Assembly: GCA_022791495.1 (NCBI GenBank)
Contig: JAAVZE010000089.1
Coordinates: forward strand, 1 to 37,595
Source: Eubacterium sp.
Lineage (GTDB): Bacteria; Bacillota; Clostridia; Lachnospirales; Lachnospiraceae
Direction: 5' to 3'
Length of the DNA: 37,595 nt
The notes below the pieces were generated by a model. That model was not told where the DNA came from and searched no databases. It saw only the letters and a list, made by a program, of their open reading frames with translations. This document shows, one piece after another, positions 9,088 to 17,971 of this stretch (positions are counted from its first letter, which is position 1; each line of letters starts with the position of its first letter). The translations under genes and the position numbers were made by a program.

Positions 9088-10260
9088 ATGCAGGATAGAA
9101 ATAATATAATCCGGGTGCTTCAGGTAAATAAACTATATTATCCGGTTACTGGGGGGATCGAGCGGGTGGTCCAGCAACTGGCGGAGGGACTTTGCGAAGA
9201 TACGGATACCAAAGTGCTGGTGTGCCGTAAAAAAGGAAAGACCATTGTGGAACAAATCGCCGGAATAGAGGTTACGAGAGCCTCTAGTATGGGAATGCTT
9301 TCATCTCTTCCTTTGTCTGTATCGTTTTTATGGAAATTCCGCAGAATGGCAAAGGACAGGGATATCATTCATATCCATATGCCTTTTCCGCTGGGGGACC
9401 TGGCCTGCTTTCTCTCTGGCTATAGAGGAAGAGTAATCCTGTGGTGGCACAGCGATATCGTCCGGCAGAAAAAGCTGATGAAACTGTACCGCCCTCTGAT
9501 GGAATGGCTTCTGCGGCGGGCAGACTGTATCATTGCAGCGACCCAGGGGCATATTGATGGATCAAAATATCTGAAACCATATCAGGATAAATGCCGAATC
9601 ATTCCCTTTGGCGTAGATTTAAAAATAGAAAAAGAAGCAGACCGCTGGTACATGGAAGGCGGACCGCTTGAAAGATCAGAGGAAAGACTTGCTGTTGTGA
9701 AATATCTCTTTGTGGGACGACTGGTATATTATAAAGGCTGCCGCACTATGATCGAGGCATTTGTTCAGGCAGCAAAGATGAAAAAACATATTCGGCTGGA
9801 TATCGTGGGAACCGGTCCTTTGGAACCGGAGCTGAAAAAACAAACGGAAGAACTGAGACTTACGGATCAGATTTACTTCCATGCCGATGTGAGCGATGAT
9901 GAACTGATACAATATTTTAAGGAATGTGATGTGTTTGTGCTTCCCTCCCTTCAAAGGAGTGAAGCCTTTGGACTGGTTCAGATTGAGGCGATGGCATTTG
10001 GAAAGCCAGTGATCAATACGAAGCTGCCAAGCGGTGTGCCCTATGTGAGCCTGCACGGAGAGACAGGATTGACGGTGGAACCAGGAAATGCAGCGGAACT
10101 GGCAGAAGCGATGCTGTATCTGGCGGAGCATCCAGCAGATCGGTGCCAGATGGGAGAACAGGCGAGAGCGCGTATGGATGAGCAGTTCCGGATGGACAAG
10201 ATGTTAAAGCGAGTGCTGCAGCTTTATGAGGAATTTGTGGAAAGGAAGCTGGAAAGGTGA
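9088..10260 (+). CDS. Glycosyltransferase family 4
   Basis: VNKLYYPVTGGIERVVQQLAEGL N-terminus; C-terminal YVGR/VLPSLQRSEAFGLVQIEAMAFGKPVI signature (E-x7-E). Confidence 0.9.
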   Translation: MQDRNNIIRVLQVNKLYYPVTGGIERVVQQLAEGLCEDTDTKVLVCRKKGKTIVEQIAGIEVTRASSMGMLSSLPLSVSFLWKFRRMAKDRDIIHIHMPFPLGDLACFLSGYRGRVILWWHSDIVRQKKLMKLYRPLMEWLLRRADCIIAATQGHIDGSKYLKPYQDKCRIIPFGVDLKIEKEADRWYMEGGPLERSEERLAVVKYLFVGRLVYYKGCRTMIEAFVQAAKMKKHIRLDIVGTGPLEPELKKQTEELRLTDQIYFHADVSDDELIQYFKECDVFVLPSLQRSEAFGLVQIEAMAFGKPVINTKLPSGVPYVSLHGETGLTVEPGNAAELAEAMLYLAEHPADRCQMGEQARARMDEQFRMDKMLKRVLQLYEEFVERKLER

Positions 10261-11429
10261 AGATTGCATTAGATGGTCAGCCTCTTCTGAATCAAAACAA
10301 AACAGGTGTCGCATATTATGAGGATGGATTACTGAAACATTTATTGAAGGAGTACCCTCAGGATGAGTATGGTATTGATATTTTCACGAAGGGACGTAAT
10401 CAGGAAAAACAAAAAATTGTTTCCGATTATTCTGTAAAATTAAAAATTCAGGAGTGTAACTGGTTTTCTGGTAAATTATACCGGATGTTTACACTTTTGT
10501 TGCCGCTTCCATATCGCTGGTTTTTTCGTGAAGAGAGGGATATAACACATTTTTGTAACTATGTCATACCGTTCGGTGTGAGAGGCAAAAAGGTAGTGAC
10601 AGTGCATGATCTGGCATTTCATGAGTATCCCGATACCATACGCTGGCGTACTATGCTTATGTTGAAAAGGAATCTGAGATGTTCATTAAAAAGGGCGGAT
10701 GCGGTTGTGACAGATTCTGAGTTTACAAGGAAAGAAATATTGAGATATTATAATGTGCCGGCTGAGAAGTTGTATGTCGTTCCCTGTGGTGTGGATACAA
10801 ACATATATTGCCGTGAAACAGATGCCGGAAAACTTGCTTGTGTTAAAAGAAAATACGGAATTAGTGGAGCCTATTTTTTATATTTGGGGACTTTGGAGCC
10901 GAGAAAAAATTTATCAGGTCTGATCCGCGCATATAAAATTTTTCGAGAGAGAGTAAAAGACCAGAAAACAGAAATTCCTCAAATGGTTATTGCTGGTGGA
11001 AAAGGATGGATGTACGAGCAGATCTTTCAGACAGTCAAAGAGCTTTCACTGGAAGACAAAGTTATATTTACTGGATATGTGGACGAGGAAGAGAAACCCA
11101 TTCTTATGGGGGGAGCTTTGGCATTTTGTTTTCCGTCCTTTTATGAGGGTTTTGGTATGCCGCCAATTGAGGCGATGGCATGTGGTACACCTGTGTTGAC
11201 TTCTAATACTTCATCCCTGGCAGAGGTGACAGATGAGGCTGCACTGCAGGTAGATCCATATGATCTGGAGGAAATGGCAGAGTCTTTAGAGCGTCTTTAT
11301 AATGATGGCGGACTTAGGAATGAATTGAGAGAAAAAGGATGGGAAAGAGCTGGGAAATATTCATGGCAGAATGCGGTGGAAGCGCTGCACCAAACCTATG
11401 AAAGTATAATGAATTTGAGGGAACAGTGA
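10257..11429 (+). CDS. Glycosyltransferase family 4 (GTG start, overlaps upstream stop)
   Basis: TVHDLAFHEYPDTIRW, YLGTLEPRKNLSGLIRAY, CFPSFYEGFGMPPIEAMACGTPVLTSNTSSLAEV. Confidence 0.92.
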   Translation: MKIALDGQPLLNQNKTGVAYYEDGLLKHLLKEYPQDEYGIDIFTKGRNQEKQKIVSDYSVKLKIQECNWFSGKLYRMFTLLLPLPYRWFFREERDITHFCNYVIPFGVRGKKVVTVHDLAFHEYPDTIRWRTMLMLKRNLRCSLKRADAVVTDSEFTRKEILRYYNVPAEKLYVVPCGVDTNIYCRETDAGKLACVKRKYGISGAYFLYLGTLEPRKNLSGLIRAYKIFRERVKDQKTEIPQMVIAGGKGWMYEQIFQTVKELSLEDKVIFTGYVDEEEKPILMGGALAFCFPSFYEGFGMPPIEAMACGTPVLTSNTSSLAEVTDEAALQVDPYDLEEMAESLERLYNDGGLRNELREKGWERAGKYSWQNAVEALHQTYESIMNLREQ

Positions 11430-12205
11430 TGAATGCTTTTAAAGAACTATACGATTACCGGACAATGATCAGTAGTTTGATCCGGAGGGATCTGCGAGGC
11501 AGATATAAGGGATCAGCACTTGGCTTTGCCTGGACTTTCTTAAATCCGCTATTGCAGCTTGGTGTATATACCATAGTATTTTCAATGATCATGCGTGCGG
11601 GGATCAAAGATTATTATCTTTTTCTATTTGTGGCATTGATTCCCTGGCTTTTTTTTAGTACCTCAGTATCGGCTGGGGCCAGTTGCGTGATGGTACAAAA
11701 AGAAATGGTTAAAAAAATTTATTTCCCAAGAGAGGTATTGCCGATTGCACATGTCACCAGTCAGCTGATTAATATGCTTTTTAGTTTTATCGTGGTTTTT
11801 GCGGTGTTGTGTATATCGGGTAAAGGGCTTAGCGCCTATGCACTTTTATATCTTCCTATTATAATCATAGCAGAGTATCTTCTGGCACTGAGTATTACAA
11901 TGATCGTTTCAGCAGTGACTGTATACTTGCGGGATTTGGAACATGTTCTTGTGATTCTCACGATGGCATGGCAGTTTTTGACTCCGGTTATGTATTCTAT
12001 AGATATGGTGCCGGATACAATGAGACCAGTATTTAATATAAATCCTATGACGCCGATCGTTGTTGCCTACCGGGATATTTTATATTATAAAAGGGCTCCA
12101 GAGATGGGGACTTTAGTACACGGATTTGTTTTTAGTATTATTTTGTTAGTGGTTGGATGGTACGTTTTTGGAAAATTGAAAAAACACTTTGCGGAGGAAA
12201 TGTAA
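11426..12205 (+). CDS. ABC-2 type polysaccharide exporter permease (Wzm/TagG-like)
   Basis: LIRRDLRGRYKGSALGFAWTFLNPLLQLGVYTIVFS; six hydrophobic segments; overlaps downstream ATPase gene. Confidence 0.92.
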   Translation: MMNAFKELYDYRTMISSLIRRDLRGRYKGSALGFAWTFLNPLLQLGVYTIVFSMIMRAGIKDYYLFLFVALIPWLFFSTSVSAGASCVMVQKEMVKKIYFPREVLPIAHVTSQLINMLFSFIVVFAVLCISGKGLSAYALLYLPIIIIAEYLLALSITMIVSAVTVYLRDLEHVLVILTMAWQFLTPVMYSIDMVPDTMRPVFNINPMTPIVVAYRDILYYKRAPEMGTLVHGFVFSIILLVVGWYVFGKLKKHFAEEM

Positions 12206-13512
12206 TGAAACCGGAAAATGCAATTGAAGTAAAAAATGTGACCAAAAGTTTTAAAATATATATTGATAAAGGAAATACGCTGAAGGAAAAAGCCCTTTTT
12301 AAGCAGAGAAGGCGGTACGAGGAAAGAAATGTTTTAAATAATATAAGCTTTGAGGTTGAAAAAGGACAGGCGGTGGGACTTATCGGTCATAACGGCTGCG
12401 GGAAAAGTACCACATTAAAGCTGCTTACGAAGATTATGTATCCGGACAGCGGGAGCATTGTCATGAGAGGGCGGGTATCGAGTCTGATCGAACTTGGTGC
12501 GGGATTTCATGAAGATATGAGCGGCAGGGAAAATATTTACATTAATGCCTCTATTTTTGGGCTGACTCGTGGTGAAATCAATAAAAGAATGGAAGATATC
12601 ATTGCTTTTTCTGAGTTGGAAGAGTTTATTGATAATCCAGTCCGGACATATTCATCCGGTATGTATATGAGACTTGCCTTTTCGATTGCAATAAATGTCG
12701 ATGCAGATATTTTATTGGTAGATGAGATTTTGACTGTGGGTGATTTCAATTTTCAGGCAAAATGCTTTAACAGGCTTCGAGAAGTGAAAGCTTCCGGGAC
12801 TACGATTGTTATCGTATCCCATTCTATGGAACAGATTGAACAGATCTGCGACCGTTCGATATGGATTCATGACGGAAAGATCCGCAGGGAGGGGAGACCG
12901 AGAGATGTACACCCGGAATATCTGGATTTTATGGGTGAAAAACGTCAGGAACTGGCCTGGAAAGAGGCAGAAAATAGGGAAGAAAATAGGGAAAGCGAAG
13001 AAGCAAAAGAGACACATAATGAGAATGCTGAGGAAATACAAGTTGAGAACCATGATAAACCTGAAGAAAACAAAAAGCGTTGGGGAAATGGGTATGCCAG
13101 AATAGAAAAGATTGTACTTTTGGATAAACAGGGCAAAGAGAAGTCAGTGTTTAAGACTGGAGATGCGGTTGTCATCCAAATTACTTATAAAGTGAATCGG
13201 AAAGTGGAAGATGCTGTTTTTGGTATTGGCATTTTTAGAAGTGATGGAATTCAGTGTTATGGCACAAATACCCGCATTGATAAGCAGAATAAGTTTAATC
13301 TGACAAAAGACGGTGTGGTGCAGATAAATGTACCTGCTATGAGCCTGATGGCAGGAGAATATCTGTTGGATGTGGCGATTGAAGCAGACATAGGAATAGC
13401 AGTTGATTATTATAAAGAAGCATATCGATTTGAGGTTTTCTCAGATATTAGTGATGTCGGAATAGCCAGAATTGAACATGATTGGAAGATTACTGATGAT
13501 AGTACTCATTAA
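12205..13512 (+). CDS. ABC exporter ATPase with C-terminal Wzt-like extension
   Basis: Walker A GLIGHNGCGKSTTLKLL, signature RTYSSGMYMRLAFSIAI, Walker B ILLVDEIL; C-terminal domain ARIEKIVLLDKQGKEKSVFKTGDAVVIQITYKV...MSLMAGEYLLDVAIE resembles the Wzt carbohydrate-binding domain. ATG 12205 preferred over 12157. Confidence 0.92.
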   Translation: MKPENAIEVKNVTKSFKIYIDKGNTLKEKALFKQRRRYEERNVLNNISFEVEKGQAVGLIGHNGCGKSTTLKLLTKIMYPDSGSIVMRGRVSSLIELGAGFHEDMSGRENIYINASIFGLTRGEINKRMEDIIAFSELEEFIDNPVRTYSSGMYMRLAFSIAINVDADILLVDEILTVGDFNFQAKCFNRLREVKASGTTIVIVSHSMEQIEQICDRSIWIHDGKIRREGRPRDVHPEYLDFMGEKRQELAWKEAENREENRESEEAKETHNENAEEIQVENHDKPEENKKRWGNGYARIEKIVLLDKQGKEKSVFKTGDAVVIQITYKVNRKVEDAVFGIGIFRSDGIQCYGTNTRIDKQNKFNLTKDGVVQINVPAMSLMAGEYLLDVAIEADIGIAVDYYKEAYRFEVFSDISDVGIARIEHDWKITDDSTH

Positions 13513-13524
13513 GGAGACAGATCT

Positions 13525-15096
13525 ATGGATTTAGAAGATAGGATTAGGAAAAAAAGGGGCGAAGCTTTGGCAAAACAGTCTCTGGATGTAAAATGGTTTG
13601 ATGATTCTGTAGACATATATACAATTTATTCAGCGATAGAACAAGAGGCAGAAAAGCTAAGTATTGCGGAGGGAGAATACAAAACGGATACTACTGCAGA
13701 TCGCATGGAAAGGCTGCGGAAGATAGATGAACGATTACAAAAGATCTGGCTTTATCGTGCTGTTATCAGAACGGGATTAAAAAAAATGTATAGAAAGTCA
13801 CTGCATAAGAAGTTTCAGAAAGACAGAGAGAGGCGGGGGGCAGAGGATCAGCAGGGATTTCAGAGGGAGTTTGTCAGACGTTTCACGAAAGGATTCAGAA
13901 TCCCGGTTATTGGCAGAATATTTCGGGGAATGAATAATTTTCTTCATGTGAACCGTAATATAACTGGATTGATTGGATGGAATCAAGAACTTGAGAAACG
14001 TGTGAGAAACATTGAGAACAGGATGGAGAATATAGAAAATGCCATGGGTAATCTGGAAAACGTAGTAGGAAATATGGAAAATACCATGGAAAATGCCAGG
14101 GCAAATATAGAAAATGCCATGGTGGATATAAGCAAGGAGATCAGTAATATAGAAAACAGACTGGAGGAGAATCATATCTGGCAGTTGCCGGACCGGGTTG
14201 ATATTCTGGAAAGAAATCTACAGGAACATAATAAGCTGCTGGGCAGACATGAAAACATTCTCTGCGCAGAATTTAAAGAAGTTCAGGAGCTTCTTCAAAT
14301 AGTGTCAGTAGAAATGAGCAACATGAAGGCGGAGTTTGCTGATGTGCACAAAGTGTCTGAGAAGAGTGTTTACGCAGGGAATGTGGAGAGTGATTTTTCC
14401 ACTACTCCTGATGTTACATTGGATGAATATCAATCTATTGATTATTTTGATTTTGAAAACCACTTTCGGGGAAGCAGGGGATATGTTAAAAATTCCCAGA
14501 AAATCTATGTGCCTTATTTTGCAAATCGGAAGAATGTAGTAGATCTGGGGTGCGGACGTGGTGAGTTTATAGAACTTCTGATGGAGCATGAAATCGGTGT
14601 AAAAGGTGTGGATCTGTATGCACCGTATGCAGAGTATTGTAAGATGCTTCATCTTCCAGTGGTACACGGAGATGCCCTATGCTTTCTGGAACAACAGGAT
14701 CGTGTGGATGGTATTTTTGTCGGTCAGGTGGTTGAACATATCAGTACGGAGGAAGTCATAAAACTTTGTAAACTAGCTTTTGAAAAGCTGGAAGATGGTT
14801 GCTATTTGATCATGGAAACACCGAATCCTACTTCACTGGCGATTTATACCCAGTCTTTTTATATGGATCCGTCACATAAACGACCGGTTCATCCAAGAAC
14901 CCTGCAGTATATCGCCCAAAAGCAGGGCTTTTCAGATGTGCAGATATTATACACAGAAAACAGCCGTATGCCCTATGAGATTCCCAGGCTTTCAGATAAA
15001 GAAGAAGGCAGGGAACATGAATTTGACATTGCGATGCAGCATGTTTCTGAACTGTTATATGGCAGCCAGGATTATGCAGTGATCGCTAGAAAGTAA
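13525..15096 (+). CDS. SAM-dependent methyltransferase with long N-terminal coiled coil
   Basis: C-terminal VVDLGCGRGEFIELL ... FVGQVVEHI ... LIMETPNP methyltransferase motifs; N-terminal heptads NIENRME-NIENAMG-NLENVVG-NMENTME. Confidence 0.88.
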   Translation: MDLEDRIRKKRGEALAKQSLDVKWFDDSVDIYTIYSAIEQEAEKLSIAEGEYKTDTTADRMERLRKIDERLQKIWLYRAVIRTGLKKMYRKSLHKKFQKDRERRGAEDQQGFQREFVRRFTKGFRIPVIGRIFRGMNNFLHVNRNITGLIGWNQELEKRVRNIENRMENIENAMGNLENVVGNMENTMENARANIENAMVDISKEISNIENRLEENHIWQLPDRVDILERNLQEHNKLLGRHENILCAEFKEVQELLQIVSVEMSNMKAEFADVHKVSEKSVYAGNVESDFSTTPDVTLDEYQSIDYFDFENHFRGSRGYVKNSQKIYVPYFANRKNVVDLGCGRGEFIELLMEHEIGVKGVDLYAPYAEYCKMLHLPVVHGDALCFLEQQDRVDGIFVGQVVEHISTEEVIKLCKLAFEKLEDGCYLIMETPNPTSLAIYTQSFYMDPSHKRPVHPRTLQYIAQKQGFSDVQILYTENSRMPYEIPRLSDKEEGREHEFDIAMQHVSELLYGSQDYAVIARK

Positions 15097-15111
15097 AGAG
15101 GGAAGAAGATC

Positions 15112-15708
15112 ATGGACACAGCAGAGAGATGGAGAAATAAACGACCGGATGAAAGGATGTTAAAAGAACTGATCGAAAACCGGAGAATTAACCTTCTTTG
15201 TGGAGGAAGGATAAAAACAGAACAGGACTGTTACTTTTTATTAGACATTGTGAAAATTTTCCGGCTGAATTATGAAGATAAGATCAAGTTAAGGATCATT
15301 AGCAGTCTGACGGAAGGGCTGGCGGCATATGAGGATTTATTGAAAAAAAAGATAAGAGCATATCAGCTGGGTGACTGTATTGAGTTTGTTGATAATCCTG
15401 CGGATGTTCATCTCATGTCCTATTATTTGGGAAGCGACATAATGTTATATGTGGGCGGATCCAAAGAAACGAATCATCTTGTCAGAGAAGCGCAGTTTTT
15501 CAGCCTTCCGGTTTTGACATGGGAAGAAGATGGGATTCAGGGCAGAATAGAGCATGATCATCTTGTTCTTGAGAAGAGACCAGAATTATTTGCTTCCGCT
15601 GTCCATGTATTAATGGAGAACCGAGGATACGCGGAATATTTATCGGAGTGGGGAAAAAGAACAATTAGTGAAGGTAATATGGTATATATGAAAGGAGCAG
15701 GGGAATGA
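15112..15708 (+). CDS. Truncated glycosyltransferase-like protein (C-terminal GT-B half only)
   Basis: NLLCGGRIKTEQDCYFLLDIVKIF...IRAYQLGDCIEFVDNPADVHLMSYYLGSDIMLYVGGSKETNHLVREAQFFSLPVLTWEEDGIQG. Confidence 0.6.
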   Translation: MDTAERWRNKRPDERMLKELIENRRINLLCGGRIKTEQDCYFLLDIVKIFRLNYEDKIKLRIISSLTEGLAAYEDLLKKKIRAYQLGDCIEFVDNPADVHLMSYYLGSDIMLYVGGSKETNHLVREAQFFSLPVLTWEEDGIQGRIEHDHLVLEKRPELFASAVHVLMENRGYAEYLSEWGKRTISEGNMVYMKGAGE

Positions 15709-16748
15709 AAATTGCGATTGCCACGGTACAGGTTCCATTTGTCACAGGGGGAGCAGAAATACTTACCGGGATGCTGAAAGAAGAATTGCTGAAAAGGGGG
15801 CATCAGGCAGACATTGTCACAATTCCGTTTAAATGGTACCCCAATGAATCCCTGCTAAACTCTATGATGATGGGAAGGATGATCGATTTATCTGAAGTAG
15901 GCGGTGAAAAAATCGACCGGGTGATCGCCATGAAATTTCCTGCTATATATGTAAAGCATGATCATAAGGTACTATGGCTGATGCACCAGCACCGTCAGGC
16001 ATATGATCTCTGGGGGACGGAATATGGAGATCTGCATATAACGCCGGATGCGATAAAGGTCAGAGATTTTATTTATGAGTGTGATAAAAAGTATATTTCG
16101 GAAGCAGAAAATGTTTTTACCATAGCGGAAAATACATCAAAACGATTGAAAAAATACTGTGGTATCGATTCAGTGACATTATATCATCCCCCGCTTAATT
16201 ATGAAAAGCTGCATTGTGAAGATTATAAGGATTTTGTTTTTTATCCAAGCAGGATTAATCCGATTAAAAGGCAGCGGCTTTTGGTGGAAGCTGCAAAGTA
16301 TGTCAGGACGGGTGTGAAGATCGTGCTGGCGGGTTCTGGCAGTGAGACGGAAATGGATCATCTAGAAAATATGATCAAGAAGAATCATTTACAGGAACGG
16401 GTTAAGCTGGCTGGATTTATTTCAGAAAAGGAAAAGTTAGAGTACTATGCCAACTGCCTGGGGGTTTATTTTGGTGCATATGATGAAGATTATGGTTATA
16501 TTACACTGGAGGCATTTTTTGCAGAGAAACCGGTAATTGTGCATCCTGATGCGGGGGGGCCGCTTGAGTTTGTAGAGGATGGCATAAGTGGTTTTGTCGT
16601 GGAGGCAGAAGCAAAAAAAATTGCACAGAAATTGGACTATCTGTATGAAAACAGGGATAAGGCTGCGGATATGGGAAGATCAGGAAGGAAATCGCTGTAT
16701 GACAAACATATGGATTGGGACTATGTGATTGACAAATTACTACAGTAA
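15705..16748 (+). CDS. Glycosyltransferase family 4
   Basis: FVTGGAEILTGMLKEEL, FYPSRINPIKRQRLLVEAA, YGYITLEAFFAEKPVIVHPDAGGPLEFV. Confidence 0.9.
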   Translation: MKIAIATVQVPFVTGGAEILTGMLKEELLKRGHQADIVTIPFKWYPNESLLNSMMMGRMIDLSEVGGEKIDRVIAMKFPAIYVKHDHKVLWLMHQHRQAYDLWGTEYGDLHITPDAIKVRDFIYECDKKYISEAENVFTIAENTSKRLKKYCGIDSVTLYHPPLNYEKLHCEDYKDFVFYPSRINPIKRQRLLVEAAKYVRTGVKIVLAGSGSETEMDHLENMIKKNHLQERVKLAGFISEKEKLEYYANCLGVYFGAYDEDYGYITLEAFFAEKPVIVHPDAGGPLEFVEDGISGFVVEAEAKKIAQKLDYLYENRDKAADMGRSGRKSLYDKHMDWDYVIDKLLQ

Positions 16749-16759
16749 GGAGACAAAAC

Positions 16760-17926
16760 ATGAAGAAGCCATCATTATTGTATGCAAGTCCGTTTGCGCC
16801 CATGAAAAGCGGAATCTCCGATTATTCTGAGATTTTAGTTTATGCGTTGAAAAATGAATTTGAGATTACGTTGCTGATTGATGATTATAAACTAGAAAAT
16901 AAAAATTTGTACCATGATTTTGATGTAGTTGTTTATGGGAAAGATAATGTACCTTTTGAAGCATATGATTATATTGTATATAACATAGGAAATAATCAGG
17001 ATTTTCATTGCTATATATATGAGCTGTGTCTTGAGCATCCTGGAATGGTGATACTACATGATTTTGTAATATACTGCCTGATATATGGGTATTATGAAAA
17101 GATGGACAGGGTATATTCTAAAATTTACGAGATCGGAGGAAGTGAGGCTCTGTTAAAAGTGAAATATGCAGTGAAAGAAGCAGGGAGAGATCTTCTGAAA
17201 TATTGGGAAATTGTTTCTGAACTGCCTCTTAATAGAGAACTGGCGGAGTCTGGAAATAAAATAATGGTTCATTCCCAATATGCGCTTGATCAGTTGAGCA
17301 GATATAATGTCTGTGCGCGGCAGATCAATATGATACAGCAGGTATCAGAGGAGTTCAGGGAGATAGAAAAGCAAGTATTACTTGAGAGATATTCTATTCC
17401 AGAGGATGCTTTTTTGATTTGCTCATTCGGAGGGATTGGACAGACGAAGCTAAATCATATTGTGTGTGAAGTGATTTCTGATATCAAGGATAGTCTGGAT
17501 AAGCCGATATGTTATGTGATGGTCGGAGATGGGGATTATGTGGATGAATTTATCGATTATCGCTACATCTTTAAGACAGGATATGTGAATATGGATGAGT
17601 TTGATAGCCTTATCCTGCATTCGGATCTAATTCTCAATCTGAGATATCCGTCGATGGGGGAAACCTCCGCAGCCCTTCTGAAAATACTGCAGATGGGGAA
17701 AGCATGTATTATCAATGAGGGAGGATGGTTTTCTGAGATTCCGGATGAATGTGTGATCAAGGTATCCAGAGAGGATATGAAAAATGATCTAAAGAATGCT
17801 ATCCTGTATTATCTGAGAGAACAGGAGAAAAGAGAGTTTGTGGGAGATTCTGCAAAGAAATATATTGAAAAGGAGTATAATACAGCTGCGATCGTACAAA
17901 ATATTACACAGTTTTTAAGAGAGTGA
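16760..17926 (+). CDS. Glycosyltransferase family 4-like
   Basis: ASPFAPMKSGISDYSEIL N-terminus; NLRYPSMGETSAALLKILQMGKACIINEGGWFSEIP. Confidence 0.85.
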   Translation: MKKPSLLYASPFAPMKSGISDYSEILVYALKNEFEITLLIDDYKLENKNLYHDFDVVVYGKDNVPFEAYDYIVYNIGNNQDFHCYIYELCLEHPGMVILHDFVIYCLIYGYYEKMDRVYSKIYEIGGSEALLKVKYAVKEAGRDLLKYWEIVSELPLNRELAESGNKIMVHSQYALDQLSRYNVCARQINMIQQVSEEFREIEKQVLLERYSIPEDAFLICSFGGIGQTKLNHIVCEVISDIKDSLDKPICYVMVGDGDYVDEFIDYRYIFKTGYVNMDEFDSLILHSDLILNLRYPSMGETSAALLKILQMGKACIINEGGWFSEIPDECVIKVSREDMKNDLKNAILYYLREQEKREFVGDSAKKYIEKEYNTAAIVQNITQFLRE

Positions 17927-17971
17927 AAGGTCTGGTAAGAGAGCAGGGATTAGAAAGAAAGGAATTAAACA

